A DNA stretch of 64,000 bases. Source: Datnioides undecimradiatus. Its lineage: Eukaryota > Chordata > Actinopteri > Lobotiformes > Datnioididae. The DNA lies in contig WARS01000036.1 in the NCBI GenBank assembly GCA_008933995.1, forward strand, positions 19,701,285-19,765,284, given 5' to 3'. Numbering within the stretch: position 1 is the stretch's first letter; every line of letters begins with the position of its first letter. The position numbers and the translations under genes are program-made. The notes below the pieces were generated by a model. The model was not told the DNA's origin and searched no databases. It worked only from the letters and a program-made list of their open reading frames with translations. Positions 36,401 through 49,480 of the stretch are shown here, one piece after another.

Positions 36401-37434
36401 GTTTCAGGTCTGAGTCAGAGCGCTGTCTGTGGGGCGGTCAGGTGAATGAATGTCCCCCACACACAGCATCGTCTGTCGGACTGAAGGCAGACTTAGACCT
36501 TTGGTTTCCTTTTTCTTCCCAAAAACACAAGAATGTGAAGTTTACACTCAACGATCACGTCATGATGAGCCAACATCTCACTTGTCTCTCATCAGAAGTG
36601 TGTTTTCTTGTGTTTCCTGGCTGCAGTTCCACTTTCACAGTACAGTGGGTTTCAAAATGTGTTAAAATGATGCATTTCCTCTGATTAAAATGCCATAAAA
36701 TTCAAATGCAGTGCACGTTTGAGGATTTGGAGTTTGACTTATTGCCTGCAGGGCAAAGGTCAGGGCAGAACTCGCCAATGCAAAGATAAAACATCTAAAG
36801 GCCCTGTCCCTGAAATAGTTTAATCAGTCACGACAGGCTCCATCGAGCACCTGCTGCTCCTCTTGATGCAGCTCCTGTTTTAACGCGTCTTGTCTGGATG
36901 CAGCAACAAAGACGTTCAAAGATCCATTTGCACGCAAAACACAAATGATAAACTAATGTTTTTTACTCTATTGTTATTCCTCTGCATCACCTTTGCACCC
37001 CCCGCTGTAGAGGCGGTGCCGTGTTCTGTTTTAAACTTTAATCATAATTAGCATCTTTGCATCTTCCGTCAGGGTGAGTATGTTGTCTTGCAGCTGCAGT
37101 AACATCACAGATAAATGCGTCGTGCATGTTAAATCTATTTGATAACCGACGCCTGTCAGATGCAGTCACCTCCCACCTGCTGCGCTGTAGCAGCATTGTA
37201 GTGTTATCAGGTGCACATCCAGGTGAAAGGAGCCGCAGGCGTCCGGCGTGCACAGGTGTCCTCCGCCTGGAACACTGAATTCAGCTAACGGCTAACCGGA
37301 CTACGGATGCTGGAAAGTGAAAATGTGAGAATTTCCCACAGGGATCAATAAAGCCAAACATTTCACAGTTCATTAGAACAATATACTGTTGCAGCAGATC
37401 CTGGCGGCCCAGCAGAACGTTTGCTGTTGTTGCT

Positions 37435-37467
37435 GAGGAGGAGGAGGAGGAGGAGGAGGAGGAGGAG
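37435..37467 (+). repeat. (GAG)11 trinucleotide repeat
   Basis: Eleven uninterrupted GAG units. Non-coding context. Confidence 0.95.
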
Positions 37468-37795
37468 TGCTGCTCAGCCTCATCTTGTATTTTTAAAACC
37501 AGCAACGAGCTCGTTCGAGCCGCGAGCAGGTTGATGGAGATGCTCGGACTTATTTATACAAGAGCAGCGAGATGAGTCTCAGCAGACGCACGGAGCAGAT
37601 GTTGCACGAATAAATCCGACTTGTTGGACAAGTTGTGTGTTGCTCATTGTCTGCAAATCCCATGAAAAACATCCAGTCCAACAGTGAATCCAAAGTCGGA
37701 TGTGTCCTATTCCTCCGGTGCCGTGACGCTTCACTGTTGGCCAAAAACACATCGGTGACTCACGCCGATGCAGAGCTGTTCCTTCATTACCATGA

Positions 37796-37814
37796 ACACA
37801 CACACACACACACA
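37796..37814 (+). repeat. (AC)n microsatellite
   Basis: About nine AC units. Confidence 0.9.
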
Positions 37815-40608
37815 TAAACACACACTGTAGTTTATTTTAACTCAGTCCCACACACACACTCACTGTCCTGCTGCCCCAAATCCTCACCAGAGCAGCAAAT
37901 GTGTATTAATCTGCATCTGAAAATAGTCCCCAAACGATTGCACCGTCTCCGCCGTGATTAACTAAAACCTACACCGGCCAGCTGTTGGAGGAACCGACTC
38001 AGCCCTCGGGGACTTTAAGAACAAGTTAAAGGCACAAAGTTTATTTTTAAAGATTGTGCATCACAGACGACCATCACGGCCACGTAGGCTGTCTGTGCAA
38101 ACAGCTTCGTACAAACCATATTTATGTCACTTGTTGGGCAGCAGCCTCTAGTAGCTAAGGACTGGAGTGAAAGAGGAAGTCATGTGATGTATGAGGAGCG
38201 ACACAGACCACGAACGGAGGGAGCTGGGGTAAAGGGGTCAAACAATCTGAACGCATCGTAACAGGAGGCATGTTTCACCTTGGACTTTTAAAAAATCAAT
38301 CATGCATAACTTCCCGTTGTAAACTATATTAAATCAACTATATAAACGCACAGGCGAGCACTGGCACACGAAGAGGAGCTCAACACAACGGCCGCGCAGT
38401 GTCGTTTACCGTGTGCGTTCCCTCACCTGCCCTGTTTGTCGCAGTAATCGCGACCTTTTCCGCTAAATAAACAAACCCACCCTGGAATATAAGCAGAAGA
38501 CACGCAGACGTGCCTCTGCCCAACACATAATGAAGATAAATTATGCATGTATGCAGCTAGAGGAGACACAAAGCATTATTCAAAATCAATACAGCCTCTG
38601 GGTCTTTGCACAGGGAGGTGGGTAACGGGAAGCTCCGGCCCTCCCTCCCTGATCAAAGCCGGGGCTGAGGCGCTCCTCAGAAGCTCGTCTCTGCATTCTG
38701 CGCATGGTGGATCAACAGAGGCGGGCAGAGTTTGGCTCCAGAGTAAAGGGCTCAGAAACCCCCCCGGGCGCTCTCTGACATTGGGCGCAGCGTTTCATCC
38801 CGGCCGCGGAAAAAGCCGAGGCAGCCCGCGCAGCGTAAAGTCGTCCTAATCACCGACACGAGCTGTGCAGAACATGAGGATGTTTCACTGCATCCAAGCC
38901 GACAGGCGGCGAGGTGATTAGGTAAAACCTTGCTTTTGACGTCACAGCATGATGGGATACCTCTGGATTTAACACTTATATACAATTCCTGTGACGTGGA
39001 GATAGTTGATTGGCTGGAAGGTGATTTGGAAAACAGCGTTTTTTCTAAAAATAGAAAATCTATACGGCATCTCCTCGCCCTGATTCAGGCCATACTGTCT
39101 GAAGAAAGGAACCTGGATGTGCAGGGAAGTGAATATTCCTGAGGCTACTGTAGTAAAGTGAGTTGCAGCCTGAGAATGAACTACAGCAACAGGCGGATGA
39201 TCAACGGCGCGTACGTTTGCTGTTATCAGACATATACAACACAAACAATATGAGCACATTTCTAATTATGTTGTTTGATCTCTGGTTGTTTGAGCTCCGG
39301 GCGATCCCACATTCAAATTGCAGCGAATGAGGGGCTCCCCCAGGGGCTGCAGCTGATTGGCTCAGAGTCAAGAAAGTGTTGAAAATTCGAGATGAAACGC
39401 GCAAATCGGAGCGAAGGCAACACGAGACGGTCGCGAAAGGAGACGAGCGCCGTGAGGGACGCGATGCTAAATGCTGCAGAATGACAGCACGTTGGGCGGT
39501 AAGGCTGGTCTTTGGTAAGCACTTTGCGCAACATGCTACAGCTATCTTCCCCGAGGTGATGCGGCGCTTTTAATGACATAACGATAAACGCTTAACCCCG
39601 TTACGTTGGACAGGAGGAGATGTGTACGCATGGAAATATGAAAATAATGAGCTGTTTACTTCTTCCTCCTCTCTACCTCCAGTTAGATGCATAAAAACTA
39701 ACATCTGCACAGATATATGTGAATATTTATTTCTCACTAACATAGAAGGGATCTGTAGATGAGGGATAACATATAATCCTGAGGTTTAAAAGGCTGAGGA
39801 CCCCTGAAGCTCCAACCCTGGCTGAGATAACAGGAGGAGACAGAGTCAGGTGACCTTTCAACTTCAGCAGGGTCGATCCGTCTCTCAGCTGCAGGAATAA
39901 AAGCTATGTATTTACTGCCCGGTGCATGTGCCCTGTATGCATTTACACCATGCATTTGCAAGGAGAGGTTGCACGCCACCAAGTGTAAAGGTTCAGATAG
40001 GGTCATCGTCTGCTCGCATCCTGCAAATACTTTCATTTGCTGCAGTTTCAGCCCATACAACGGTTCATTTCAAGCATGTTTACCCTCGGAGACCCACGGG
40101 TCAACAGCTCTGCAGAGCCACACACTCAGCCACCAGGCACGCCGATCGTTATTCTAATTATGTTTGTAATTATCAGCTTGTTTTTGTGCAATAATACACC
40201 GCCAGATATCAAAATAAGAGAGAACGGCACAAAGCATTTGTGAAAGAAAAGGTCCAGATGAACAGATTTAACACTACCGTGCACACAGTTTGCACAAAAT
40301 CCAAGACTCTGGTGTTTTACAGCTACATTCATATGTGCAATCCTCAACACGCACAGTCCTCCGAGGAGTCAGCAGCAGAAGTGTGCATGTTCTTCACAGA
40401 CATGGATAGAATTAGAGTAGATAACTTTTTTCCACTGGGGGATAATGTAGAGAGGCAGATAGAGACGGAGCGAGAGAGCGCAGCGTTGCCAGAAACAGCC
40501 GACTTTAAGTTACCGCGAGCTAGCTCAAATATTAACTTGCAACTGCCTTGGGATCCATGATAGCCCAGATAGAAAATCACCAGTGGCCGTTAAGTGGGCC
40601 AGAGTCTG

Positions 40609-40626
40609 CAGCAGCAGCAGCAGCAG
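40609..40626 (+). repeat. (CAG)6 repeat
   Basis: Six uninterrupted CAG units in non-coding sequence. Confidence 0.9.
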
Positions 40627-40940
40627 CCGGCGCCCTATGCCAGACCCTGCAGAGCCAATATCAGTCCACCCAGCGATGTGAAATTTAGCATGAGCCCGTT
40701 TCATCCAAACGAAACAATGCCTCATCCGTCCCATCAGTTATCGCTCAGGATGCGTGCAGGTGGAAAGAGCGGCCGCTAATTCAGCCGACATTTCAGGAAC
40801 GAGTCAGATCGGGCTGAAGATCGATCAGCTGATTGGCCGCTTTGCCGGCACTGATTGGGCCTTTTGAGGAAATATCAAGTGTGACAGAAAATAATACATT
40901 TGATTCTGGATGATTTAATGTTTGATAGATAAGAGAAGAC

Positions 40941-41050
40941 GTAGCATTAGAGGAGCTGCACACTCATGGTTGGTTATCTACTAATAAAGTTACTTGTCGG
41001 GGTTCCTCAAGGCTCAACATTAGGCCCATTATCAATTATTTTGCAAATAA
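40941..41050 (+). mobile_element. Decayed LINE (Jockey-superfamily-like) reverse-transcriptase fragment
   Basis: Two RT blocks are visible on the plus strand in different frames. IRGAAHSWLVIY at 40946-40981 is followed by a stop. GVPQGSTLGPL at 40999-41031 is the classic conserved RT motif of non-LTR retrotransposons. In intact relatives these blocks are separated by a few dozen more residues, so internal sequence has been lost. After GPL the expected LF-Y-ND region is not preserved. No endonuclease, 3' tail or target-site duplication was found. The fragment is old, truncated and inactive. Confidence 0.72.
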
Positions 41051-43689
41051 ACAAAACATTTTAATGTGTTTTTGTGTTTATTTATATGTTTTTAATGTTT
41101 TTTTTAATCAGAAGATGATGCAAATCTATTTTTGTGTCAATTTATTATTAATAATTTGAAGTGAATGAAACACTTGTAGGGAGAGACTTTATTAAAAGTA
41201 AGCCCGATGCATATTGAGACCACTGTTCATCAGGTAATATTCAAGCCATTGTTTGCAGTTCGTGGACAGGTGTATTCGTTTTCCGGATGCATGGTTGCAC
41301 ACGGCGGTTAATCAGCTGCAGACTGAATTATATCACAAACCCGCCGAGCAGAACGCGGTATTACTGGGGAACAGCTTCCATCCTACATCTCTTATTAAAG
41401 GTTCGCCCGTTAGTCAATCAAAAGAGAATTTGCAACACGGATCAACTCCATGCCTGTCACGCTACGGGAATCACTTATCGCTGCCTTCTCTTTGCAGCGG
41501 TTACAAAAGAGAACGGGTTGACGCAGCCGGCGGTTGCTTTGATGTAGCAGGCGCAGAGTTTAGAGTCTGGGGGTTATTCTACTATCAGAGATCTGCATGA
41601 TTATTGATAAACTCTAGTATTATCATCCAGTCTGCAAGTCCAGCCGACCTCTCCGCCCTTTACCCTCTGTCGTGGCTGGAAACTACAAATTCAATCATCC
41701 CCACACGGGCCATGTTATTAAGATCAGAGGTGCGATTGCTCGTAGCGCAGCTCGTGTAGTAAATCTCATCAGACGCTCACGTGGACTCGCCTGTGTTGGC
41801 AAAACATCCCACTCAGCCCCGGCTGCGGTGCACTCGACAAAGGCAGGACATCGGTTGTTGGGGCGACGTGCTTCTCCTCAGGGGGACGCACTGGACCCCT
41901 GAGACTGCATCTCCTGGATGATTACAGTCTATTGTGTGATTCATATGAGGCACAGTTTCAGCTTTGTTAGCATCGGGCAGTACACATCAAGCTGGAGGGC
42001 ACATTTGAGGGTAAACGCCTCTAATATGGCATAGTATTTATAAAATGATTGCAGCTCAGTTGCCCCGCCCCCTTTTTCAGTGCATTATTTCCACAGCATG
42101 CTTTTTGCGTCACGTCCTGCTTCCTGCAAACTTTACACGGCCGTGATGTCGCATCAAAATGTCACAGTTGCACATACTTTGTCTTTTTGGAAGCAGCGAC
42201 TCATTCTCAGTGTTCCCTGTGTATGTGCACGCACCTTGAAACACGTTTAAACACTGTGTTGCTGTGTATTGTAAGTTGTTTTCTAAATACCTTAACAGAC
42301 AAATGTGTAATGTCATTGGAAAACCACCTCAGTTTCTGTCTGATGTGACTTCGAGGTGTAGCAGGCGCCGTTTTGTCTCGTACTGTTTCGCACACGACCG
42401 CAGCGATTGTTATTTTTTATCTCGTCTCTTTTTGAATTGGGGGGCGGGGGACGAAAATCGAATTGCTCTCGCAGGAAAGGAGCGATTTGTGGTGCGAAGC
42501 GAGCTCTGCAAACCGCTGCATTCAGGCGTTTATGTCAAGACAAAAGGAAACAAAATCTAAAACGGAGCAGATGACAGGATTAAGAGGAACTGAGGGGAAT
42601 CACTTTCAGGCTTTTTAGTGGTTTGACAGAAAGTGGAGACGGCAAGGGACGAGAGAGAGGAGGCAGAGAAAACAATGATGAACAGGGAGAGGGAAGAATT
42701 ACAGAGGGACTTCATGCTACACAGCCAATCTCTCTGAGCGCTGTGTGGGAGGAGAACAGCATAGCTGATGTGGAGAAAATAACCCATCCTGATGGATAGC
42801 CATTCAGCTGACTGCAGGCCAGAGCTGCAGCCTCTCTGAGAGTCAGGACTGTTAGCCGCATGTTAGATGCTATCACCTCTCCCCCGCAGAGGTCCGACTG
42901 GATGCACAGAGGAGTGAGGAAGAGAGGATTGTTACATTGATCCATTTGCCTTCAGTCAGGTTGCTCTCAGTCCACAGTGATGAGGGCTTGGGTCAAAGCA
43001 GAGGATGCATCGCGGCGTCCGGGCAGGACACTTCGGGTGTTGTGATGCTGATGTGTTTTAAGCATCGCTGCAAAACATAGACGTTTATGGCTGAAGCTGG
43101 AATCCAGCAAGTGAATCAGCCGCTGCTCTCCTGAGCCGACGGCAGCTCAGACAGGCCTTTTCATTTTAAATCATCACCCGGCGGTTCCTAATTACAGTAG
43201 CAAAGTGCTGCTTTTTGCACGCAGCCTATTGGCATCTGGTCCACAAAGCTCGTGCAATCAGACTGCCTGATGCCATCGGGTCCCAAATTGCCTCTTGAGA
43301 GGAAACAACTTCCAATCGCACACAGATTCAGTTCATGAGGAAGAGCGAACGTTCCTCTCAAGCCTCGTGTTTTTACCTCTGCGATCCGGCTTTTTGAGTG
43401 TTTTTATCGTCATCAAGTGAACATCCCGCTGATTGCGAGTGTGTCGGGGAAGATAAAACACGTGTGCATTGTAACTGTAGCTCAGCCTGCAGCAGCAGAG
43501 GAGGCAGTTTGGACTCTTGCATTTTCTGGTATCGTTTCAGCTGCTGCGCGGCTGACGCGCTGCGGCTGAAGCTGCAGGCAGGACGGTGTGCTAGAGCAAC
43601 AGTTGGAGTGCGGGGGAGCGTTGTGTGAGTTGCTTTTTCATTACATGCAGGCTGACAGGTGTACAGCAGGGTATATAGGTTCCTGAAGA

Positions 43690-44240
43690 GGATAGATGAG
43701 TCTGCAAGCATTAGCCAGTTAGCTTAGCTTAACACCTAAATTTGCAGCTTTTCTCAGCTTCATGGAGGTTTTAGCGTGACCCTGAGCTCATTGTTTAGCC
43801 GTGCAGTCGGTCACTTCACTCCGATGGGGTTTGCAGCCGCAGCAGGGAGCTGGTTTCAGAGGAAAAACCTGGAAATCCAATATACACTACCTGCTCAGCA
43901 GCAAACAGCAGACAGACGCAGTTAGAGACGAGCTGGTGAACGTAGCGAAGCGGTTAGAAGCTAAACAGCCAGATATTTCCCTCAGGAGTCGGTCCAAACG
44001 GAGCTAAAGGAGAGGGAGCGTTGGATTTGCAAACACAGATGAATGTTGCTCCACAACTGCTGGATGTGTAATCAATCAACTGTTTGCAAACACCATCGCG
44101 ACTCCATCTGCTAACTGCTGTGGTCACTCCTGCAAAAACAGGAAAAACCCAGTTCTTGCAGGTTTGACAAAAGCAAACTACCAGCACCTCTAAGCTCACT
44201 TCGCCTCTGCAGGCTTCCATCTTTATTAAAAACAGCATGA
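43690..44240 (+). repeat. Dispersed teleost repeat (gagctaaaag family)
   Basis: It contains phrases I recall from a very common percomorph repeat: ttagcttagcttaacaccta, cttcatggaggttttagcgt, gagctggtgaacgtagcg, agccagatatttccctcagg and cggagctaaaggagag. Class uncertain. A fragment lies at 30150-30245, and similar but weaker text occurs around 8100-8280. Confidence 0.6.
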
Positions 44241-47200
44241 TTGCATGAATTCACTCTCTAGGCTGACAGGGCTCTTACCTCAGAGTTAGCCTGGGGTGGC
44301 TAACATTTAAGGCTTCAAATAAGTCAAACTTCGCGTTTGTGAGAATATTAAAACATTCATTAGAGTAATTAACGCTCAATTAAGAGACTGGGAAGTAATT
44401 AAAACTTTAAATATTTGCAATTTATTCTTTACTTCTTTTAGTTAGTGGCACGTTGCACTGTTACATTCACTTGGTTCTGCTATTCTGTTACATATACACC
44501 CTTATATTAAAGAAAGCATGTACTCAAAAGGCGTGTTGAAATCGACACTTTGGCATTTTGGAGATACGAGTTAATGGAGGTGCACGGCTAAATTCTTTAT
44601 CAGCTATTTCCAAAAGCCAAATGACATTTCAGAGGAAAGTTCTTTGCCTGGAAACAATCCAGCCTGAATTGAACATGAAATTAAAAACGAGGGGGGCTTT
44701 TAAACATAATACGCGGCTAAAATTAGGATTAGCCCGTGACGTGTGGAAACGGGCCACAGTCCGAGAGACGATTCATCAGAAAAAGGCTTTGAAATGTCAA
44801 GAGTTAATCGTATAGAAAGTCGAAGCTCGTTAATGAGACTATTCAGCTGATAAGGCTGTGGAGGAGTGGACAGCTTAACAACATCTAATTAACAACTGGC
44901 TGCAGGAGATGACATCACCTTTAGCATCTCGGAAAAAAAAAAGAGAGGAAGTACATCTGGGAGCGAGCTTATGGTCGGACTGATCGGACGAACGAGTTGA
45001 AAGGTGGCAAAGTTTTAATAGGATTGCAACGCACGCCGCTCGCCGCTCGCTCGACTTACTTTGCACGGCTTATTAAATACCCGTTTGGAGCATTGACCCG
45101 GCTTTATCTGGGGGGGAGGGGGGTGAAGTAATGTTACTGCGCTTATCCCGCCGTCTCTCTTTAAGCTCCGTCACAGGCCACAGAGAAGATGATGCAACTC
45201 TTGTTCGGCGAGGACATAAATGCAGCCGCCGATCATGGAGACTCCTCCCTGATGGTCATCTTCACCAGAAACCTCTCCAGCCCTCGCCTCCCCGTCCGTT
45301 TTCATCAGCGTCCATCCTCTGAGCCACTCCAGCCTCTGGAAACAAAGAGAGTCGCTCTTCCTCTGCAAAACCCGTTCACTTTTTTTCTTTTCTCGCCTAG
45401 TTTTTTATTCCTGTGCTGTCAATTACAATCTGCCACGAGCATCTCCTCCTCCAGCCCTCCTCGCCACCGTGCAACACCCTTCCCGGTCGTCCGTCACGGC
45501 TACCCCACCATCTCCCATCGCCATCTTCCTCCTCGCCCAGCCACCTCTCTCGCCTCCTACTGTACCTGCGCTGCTATCGTAATGAAATCTAAATTACAGG
45601 CTGTGTCCTGGGTGCTCATCCATCCAGGTTAGAACTGCCTGCCTCACTGTTGCAACCCTAACGTCCCACTCTGAGAACTCTCTACAGTGGGAAAAGAGCT
45701 ATTTGGCTGCTTGACATTTAATAAATACATTGGCGGCTGCGAAGAGAAGGATTGGAGGGGAAGGGCTTCAGCCGTGGACGTCTACGAGGTGGGCCGCATC
45801 CACCCGTTCCTCAATCACGGCTGCGAAACCGATGGCTGCCGACGCTGTGGAGAGAACAGCAGACGCGTGTGTGTCCGTGTGTGTGTGATCAAGGTGGCCC
45901 GTAAAGAGAAAGCAGTCCGCTCCCTGACCTCACCTGTACGTGAGTCAGTGTTTACAGGAAACCCAGCGGGTGATGCTCTGGGGAGCGGGATGTGCAGCAG
46001 CCATCTATCGCCTGGAGTTTAGTGTTGTTTTGATCAGAGACAACAGCAAAATAAGACAGGCGTCCATTAGAGTGCTTCAGAGACACAGCACACGCTGCGG
46101 GAGACAAGCTCGCTGTCTCCTGCAGACACCTGGTGTCTCATACAGATGCAACCGGTCAAGACAAGGACAGACAGTCTGATCCTGATCCATCTGCTGTAAC
46201 TTTGGTGGCTGCATTAACAATAATTATGAAGGACTCATTTTACAGCACGTTTTGATGTTTGGATGCTGAGAGATTTAGTAATACTGTTCACTCCAGGTTG
46301 TAGGTTGAAAGTACACTGGTTTTCTGTTGTTAAATGCAACTGATCAACTGTTTTCTTCTAAATTTAGGTAAAAACTGCATAACTGTGTGAAAAAATATAT
46401 AAAATCTGTGTGAAAATGCTTTTAAAATGTTCTTTAAACATCCTCAACATGGCTGACACGGGTGTATAGGCAAAGCCATGAATGTTACCAGCTCATATGC
46501 TTGTCCATCTGCTGTTCACACCCCACTCATACTGCATACAATTTGCTCCTGTTTGAGTAACAAGGACGACACACTTGAAACAGAAAAGTCAACTAACGGC
46601 GGAGGGGAGTGGTACGAGTGTGTGTGTTTACCCAGCTACTAAGCAGGCTTGGCTAATGGCTAATTAGCTCAACTTTGCTTCCTTGGGCATGAACATTAAA
46701 ACCTGCCGTTTAATTAAAATAACATTTTAACCCAAATCGGCTGCTTATTACAGAATCCTGACTCTGCTAGCTCGCACATGCATCCTGTTCCGCTGTAACC
46801 CGGGGAGAGGCACGGTGCAGCAGGCAAACCCCGCGCCGCGTGTTGGAGACGCTGCAGCAGCTCTGCTGAAGCTGAAGTAAAGGACATAAGCTTCTGGCGT
46901 TTGGTGATCTGTGAACGTGTTCGACCCTATTCAGGAAAAGAAAAGAAGTGTTGAGACGAATGACAAGAGAAAATATAGAACAGGCCCGCCCTCTTTTACT
47001 CGCAATCAATGTAAAATCGCCAAATCCGACTGGACGTAATGTTAGCGTTACGCTAAGTAAAAGCAGATACTTAAAAGTTTGTGTTTCCCAGCTGCACGCC
47101 GCCTTCATTTTTCATGCAGTGATGCACAGTAATGAGGCACGGTGGACACATTCTCTCTCACTTTAAGATGATGCATCCCCTCTGGTGTCTGTGGACAGCT

Positions 47201-47348
47201 GCAGGTAAATACCAGCTTGTCTGGAGACTGAGACGCACCTCGGCGGAGAACTGAGAATTTACGCTTAAGGTTTCTGATTTCACTGTTTGTGCTGCTTTGT
47301 TCGCTGCTTGATCCTTGCAGAGCTTAGGAGGAAGAGTGTGGAGGCCAG

Positions 47349-47375
47349 TGTGTGTGTGTGTGTGTGTGTGTGTGT
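47349..47375 (+). repeat. (TG)13 microsatellite
   Basis: About thirteen uninterrupted TG units. Confidence 0.95.
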
Positions 47376-47904
47376 CAGTGCCTTGTTTGTTTTGCCTGTC
47401 TGACAGTACAGTTACTGTGTGCCTGCCTCATGCATGGACTGTCAGAGCTGTTGTTACTGTACGCCGGTCTGCCTCAGTAAACATCCACCAGGCTCTGTGC
47501 AGCCCTCTGCCTCAAACTTGTGACAAACTCACTGCCACATAACAGGACTCACAGCTGCAGCATCTCCAGTGACACTGCACTGTACTGCAAAGTTCATACT
47601 CAGGAGGAAGGTCCGGGTACCACAAACACACTCATGGTGGTGCTTCAAAGTGCACCATGTGTATGCATACAGGCGCACATGTGCAGGGTGTTGCAGTATA
47701 ATATCAGCCGGATTAAAGCAGGATTAATGGGAGACGCAACGACAGCGTTTGATAACCGGGAACTCATCTCTGTCGCGCAATATGCTGCTTAACCTTCTTC
47801 AAACACAGGTTACAGGGACGTGGATCAGTAGAGCGACACGCATCGGATACTGTAACTGCTGTCGAATGAGTTTCCTGTTTAATTGTACAGAGCTGTAAAC
47901 ACAC

Positions 47905-47906
<2 letters not shown>

Positions 47907-47939
<33 letters not shown>
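47907..47939 (+). repeat. (CTG)11 trinucleotide repeat
   Basis: Eleven uninterrupted CTG units. Non-coding context. Confidence 0.95.
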
Positions 47940-47941
<2 letters not shown>

Positions 47942-48667
47942 TGCCCAAAGGTATTATGCTGTTCTTCCTGTGCAATCACCTCCCACTCAGCAAAAACTAG
48001 ATCGGAGAATTAGCTTCGACAGTTAGCTTAATGCAGCCAACTGCATTGCCCGCATATGAAGAGTGATGACACAGTGCTGCTGCAGCGACACATCGTGCAA
48101 GGGGCGTCGTCGTTTGATGGTGCAAAGGCAAACAGGAAGCACTAAAAAACACAAAATCTTAACCATCTGGCACATTACTCACACTTAAGTAAGGTAATAT
48201 TTGGCTCTGAAGTGCTGTAATGTCCTTTTATAACAATCCTTTTATTGCCAGGATTGCAGAACTGAAAGGTCAGTGTATTTTCCTCATCCTTTTTTATTAC
48301 AGCTTCTAAAACCACAGGAGTGTAGCATCACCTGACAGGTAGAGGAAGTGAAGGTGCAATAACCCGGGGAGGGACAGTGCTTCTCTTCTGGGGCACTGAC
48401 ACTGGGAAATAGGAAAATGGGATGTTCTGTCCACCTGTCCTGCGCACCTTGCCCACTCTGGATGTAGGTGTACATAGAAAATAATAGGATCTGTCTGGAT
48501 GCACATCGTACTGCAGCGGTGTGTGTTGGAGCTGCCGGTGGGAACAGTCGTGGTGAGTTTGGGATTAGAAGCAACGCAAATATTTGAAGTTTCCACACCA
48601 GCTGAGGACCTGGTGAAGCGCGCAGTTGTGCTCTCGCAGCAAATACGGTTTCACCCAGTCTGAGATG

Positions 48668-48686
48668 TATCGCCCCCTGGTGTTGG
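48668..48686 (-). promoter_or_regulatory. CTCF-like motif
   Basis: The minus strand reads CCAACACCAGGGGGCGATA, a fair CTCF core match, in text resembling the repeat at 32930-33020. It points toward the plus-strand motif at 32991. Confidence 0.4.
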
Positions 48687-48890
48687 ACTAGTGCACTTCT
48701 GCTCATTCGCACTGAGTCTGTTTGTCAATATTTGCAGAAAATGATAATTACAAATCTCCCAGGGCCCCAAACCAGCAGCTGCACGCTATTCATCAGGTGG
48801 TGTTGATGATCCAGTCTGAAGAGCGTCCTACCAACCACGACTTTGTGCAATAAAGTTGTGTTCAGTGCATATGCCAAACTCTAAACCTCC

Positions 48891-48906
48891 TCCATGGATC
48901 CATGGA
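48891..48906. repeat. 16-bp perfect palindrome
   Basis: TCCATGGATCCATGGA is identical to its reverse complement. Confidence 0.9.
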
Positions 48907-49249
48907 CCTTCTGGCTATTTGTTCTATGCATCTTTAGCATTTCCAAGTCTGAATGTCTTATCTGAAAGCCGGTTGAGGAGCCTGGGCTACCCGCTTAGCA
49001 TATACACATTCAGTCCTGTCAGTTTCCTGCTGCAGCTGTCTGGGTTGAGCAGGACAACAGGAGCGGGACACAGATGCAGACAACGGAGACATAATAATGA
49101 TTCATCCATATACATCTGATTCAGCCCTTACAGGACTGTGACACAGGCAGGCAGACGGTGACATGACTCACAGTGACAGGTCTGAAAGTACAGGTGTGAG
49201 CCACATAGCAGCCCTGACAAACAGAAGAACAAAGGAGGTGGACTGGCGC

Positions 49250-49480
49250 GGTGGCAGAGAGAGGCTGATTAGGGAACGAGATGCGGGTTAGGAAGCGGGC
49301 GGGGAAGGCCAGGCGACCGCAGAGCAGATGAGGGTAGCGTGAGCCGGTGCGAAGATGGGCGTGGCAGTCCGATGATGGGGAAAGGAGGGGGGAGTGTGGG
49401 AACATGGCGGATGGAAGGAAAAGGGCGACGCAGAGGTCTGGAGGAAGAGATATGTGACAGGAGAGGAGGGACAGGGAGGC
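49250..49480 (+). repeat. Purine-rich, low-complexity stretch
   Basis: About 230 bp strongly biased to G and A on the plus strand. The open frames here are compositional; none resembles a known protein. Confidence 0.5.

Noticed and set aside
36412-36440. Second RE1-like half match (gcgctgtctgtgg)
   Set aside because: The other half-site is degenerate and the first half has a mismatch at a key position.
35977-36684. Longest open frame in the window (235 codons, plus strand)
   Set aside because: No family resemblance, no splice context, and it crosses a GC-rich block where stops are rare; best explained by composition.
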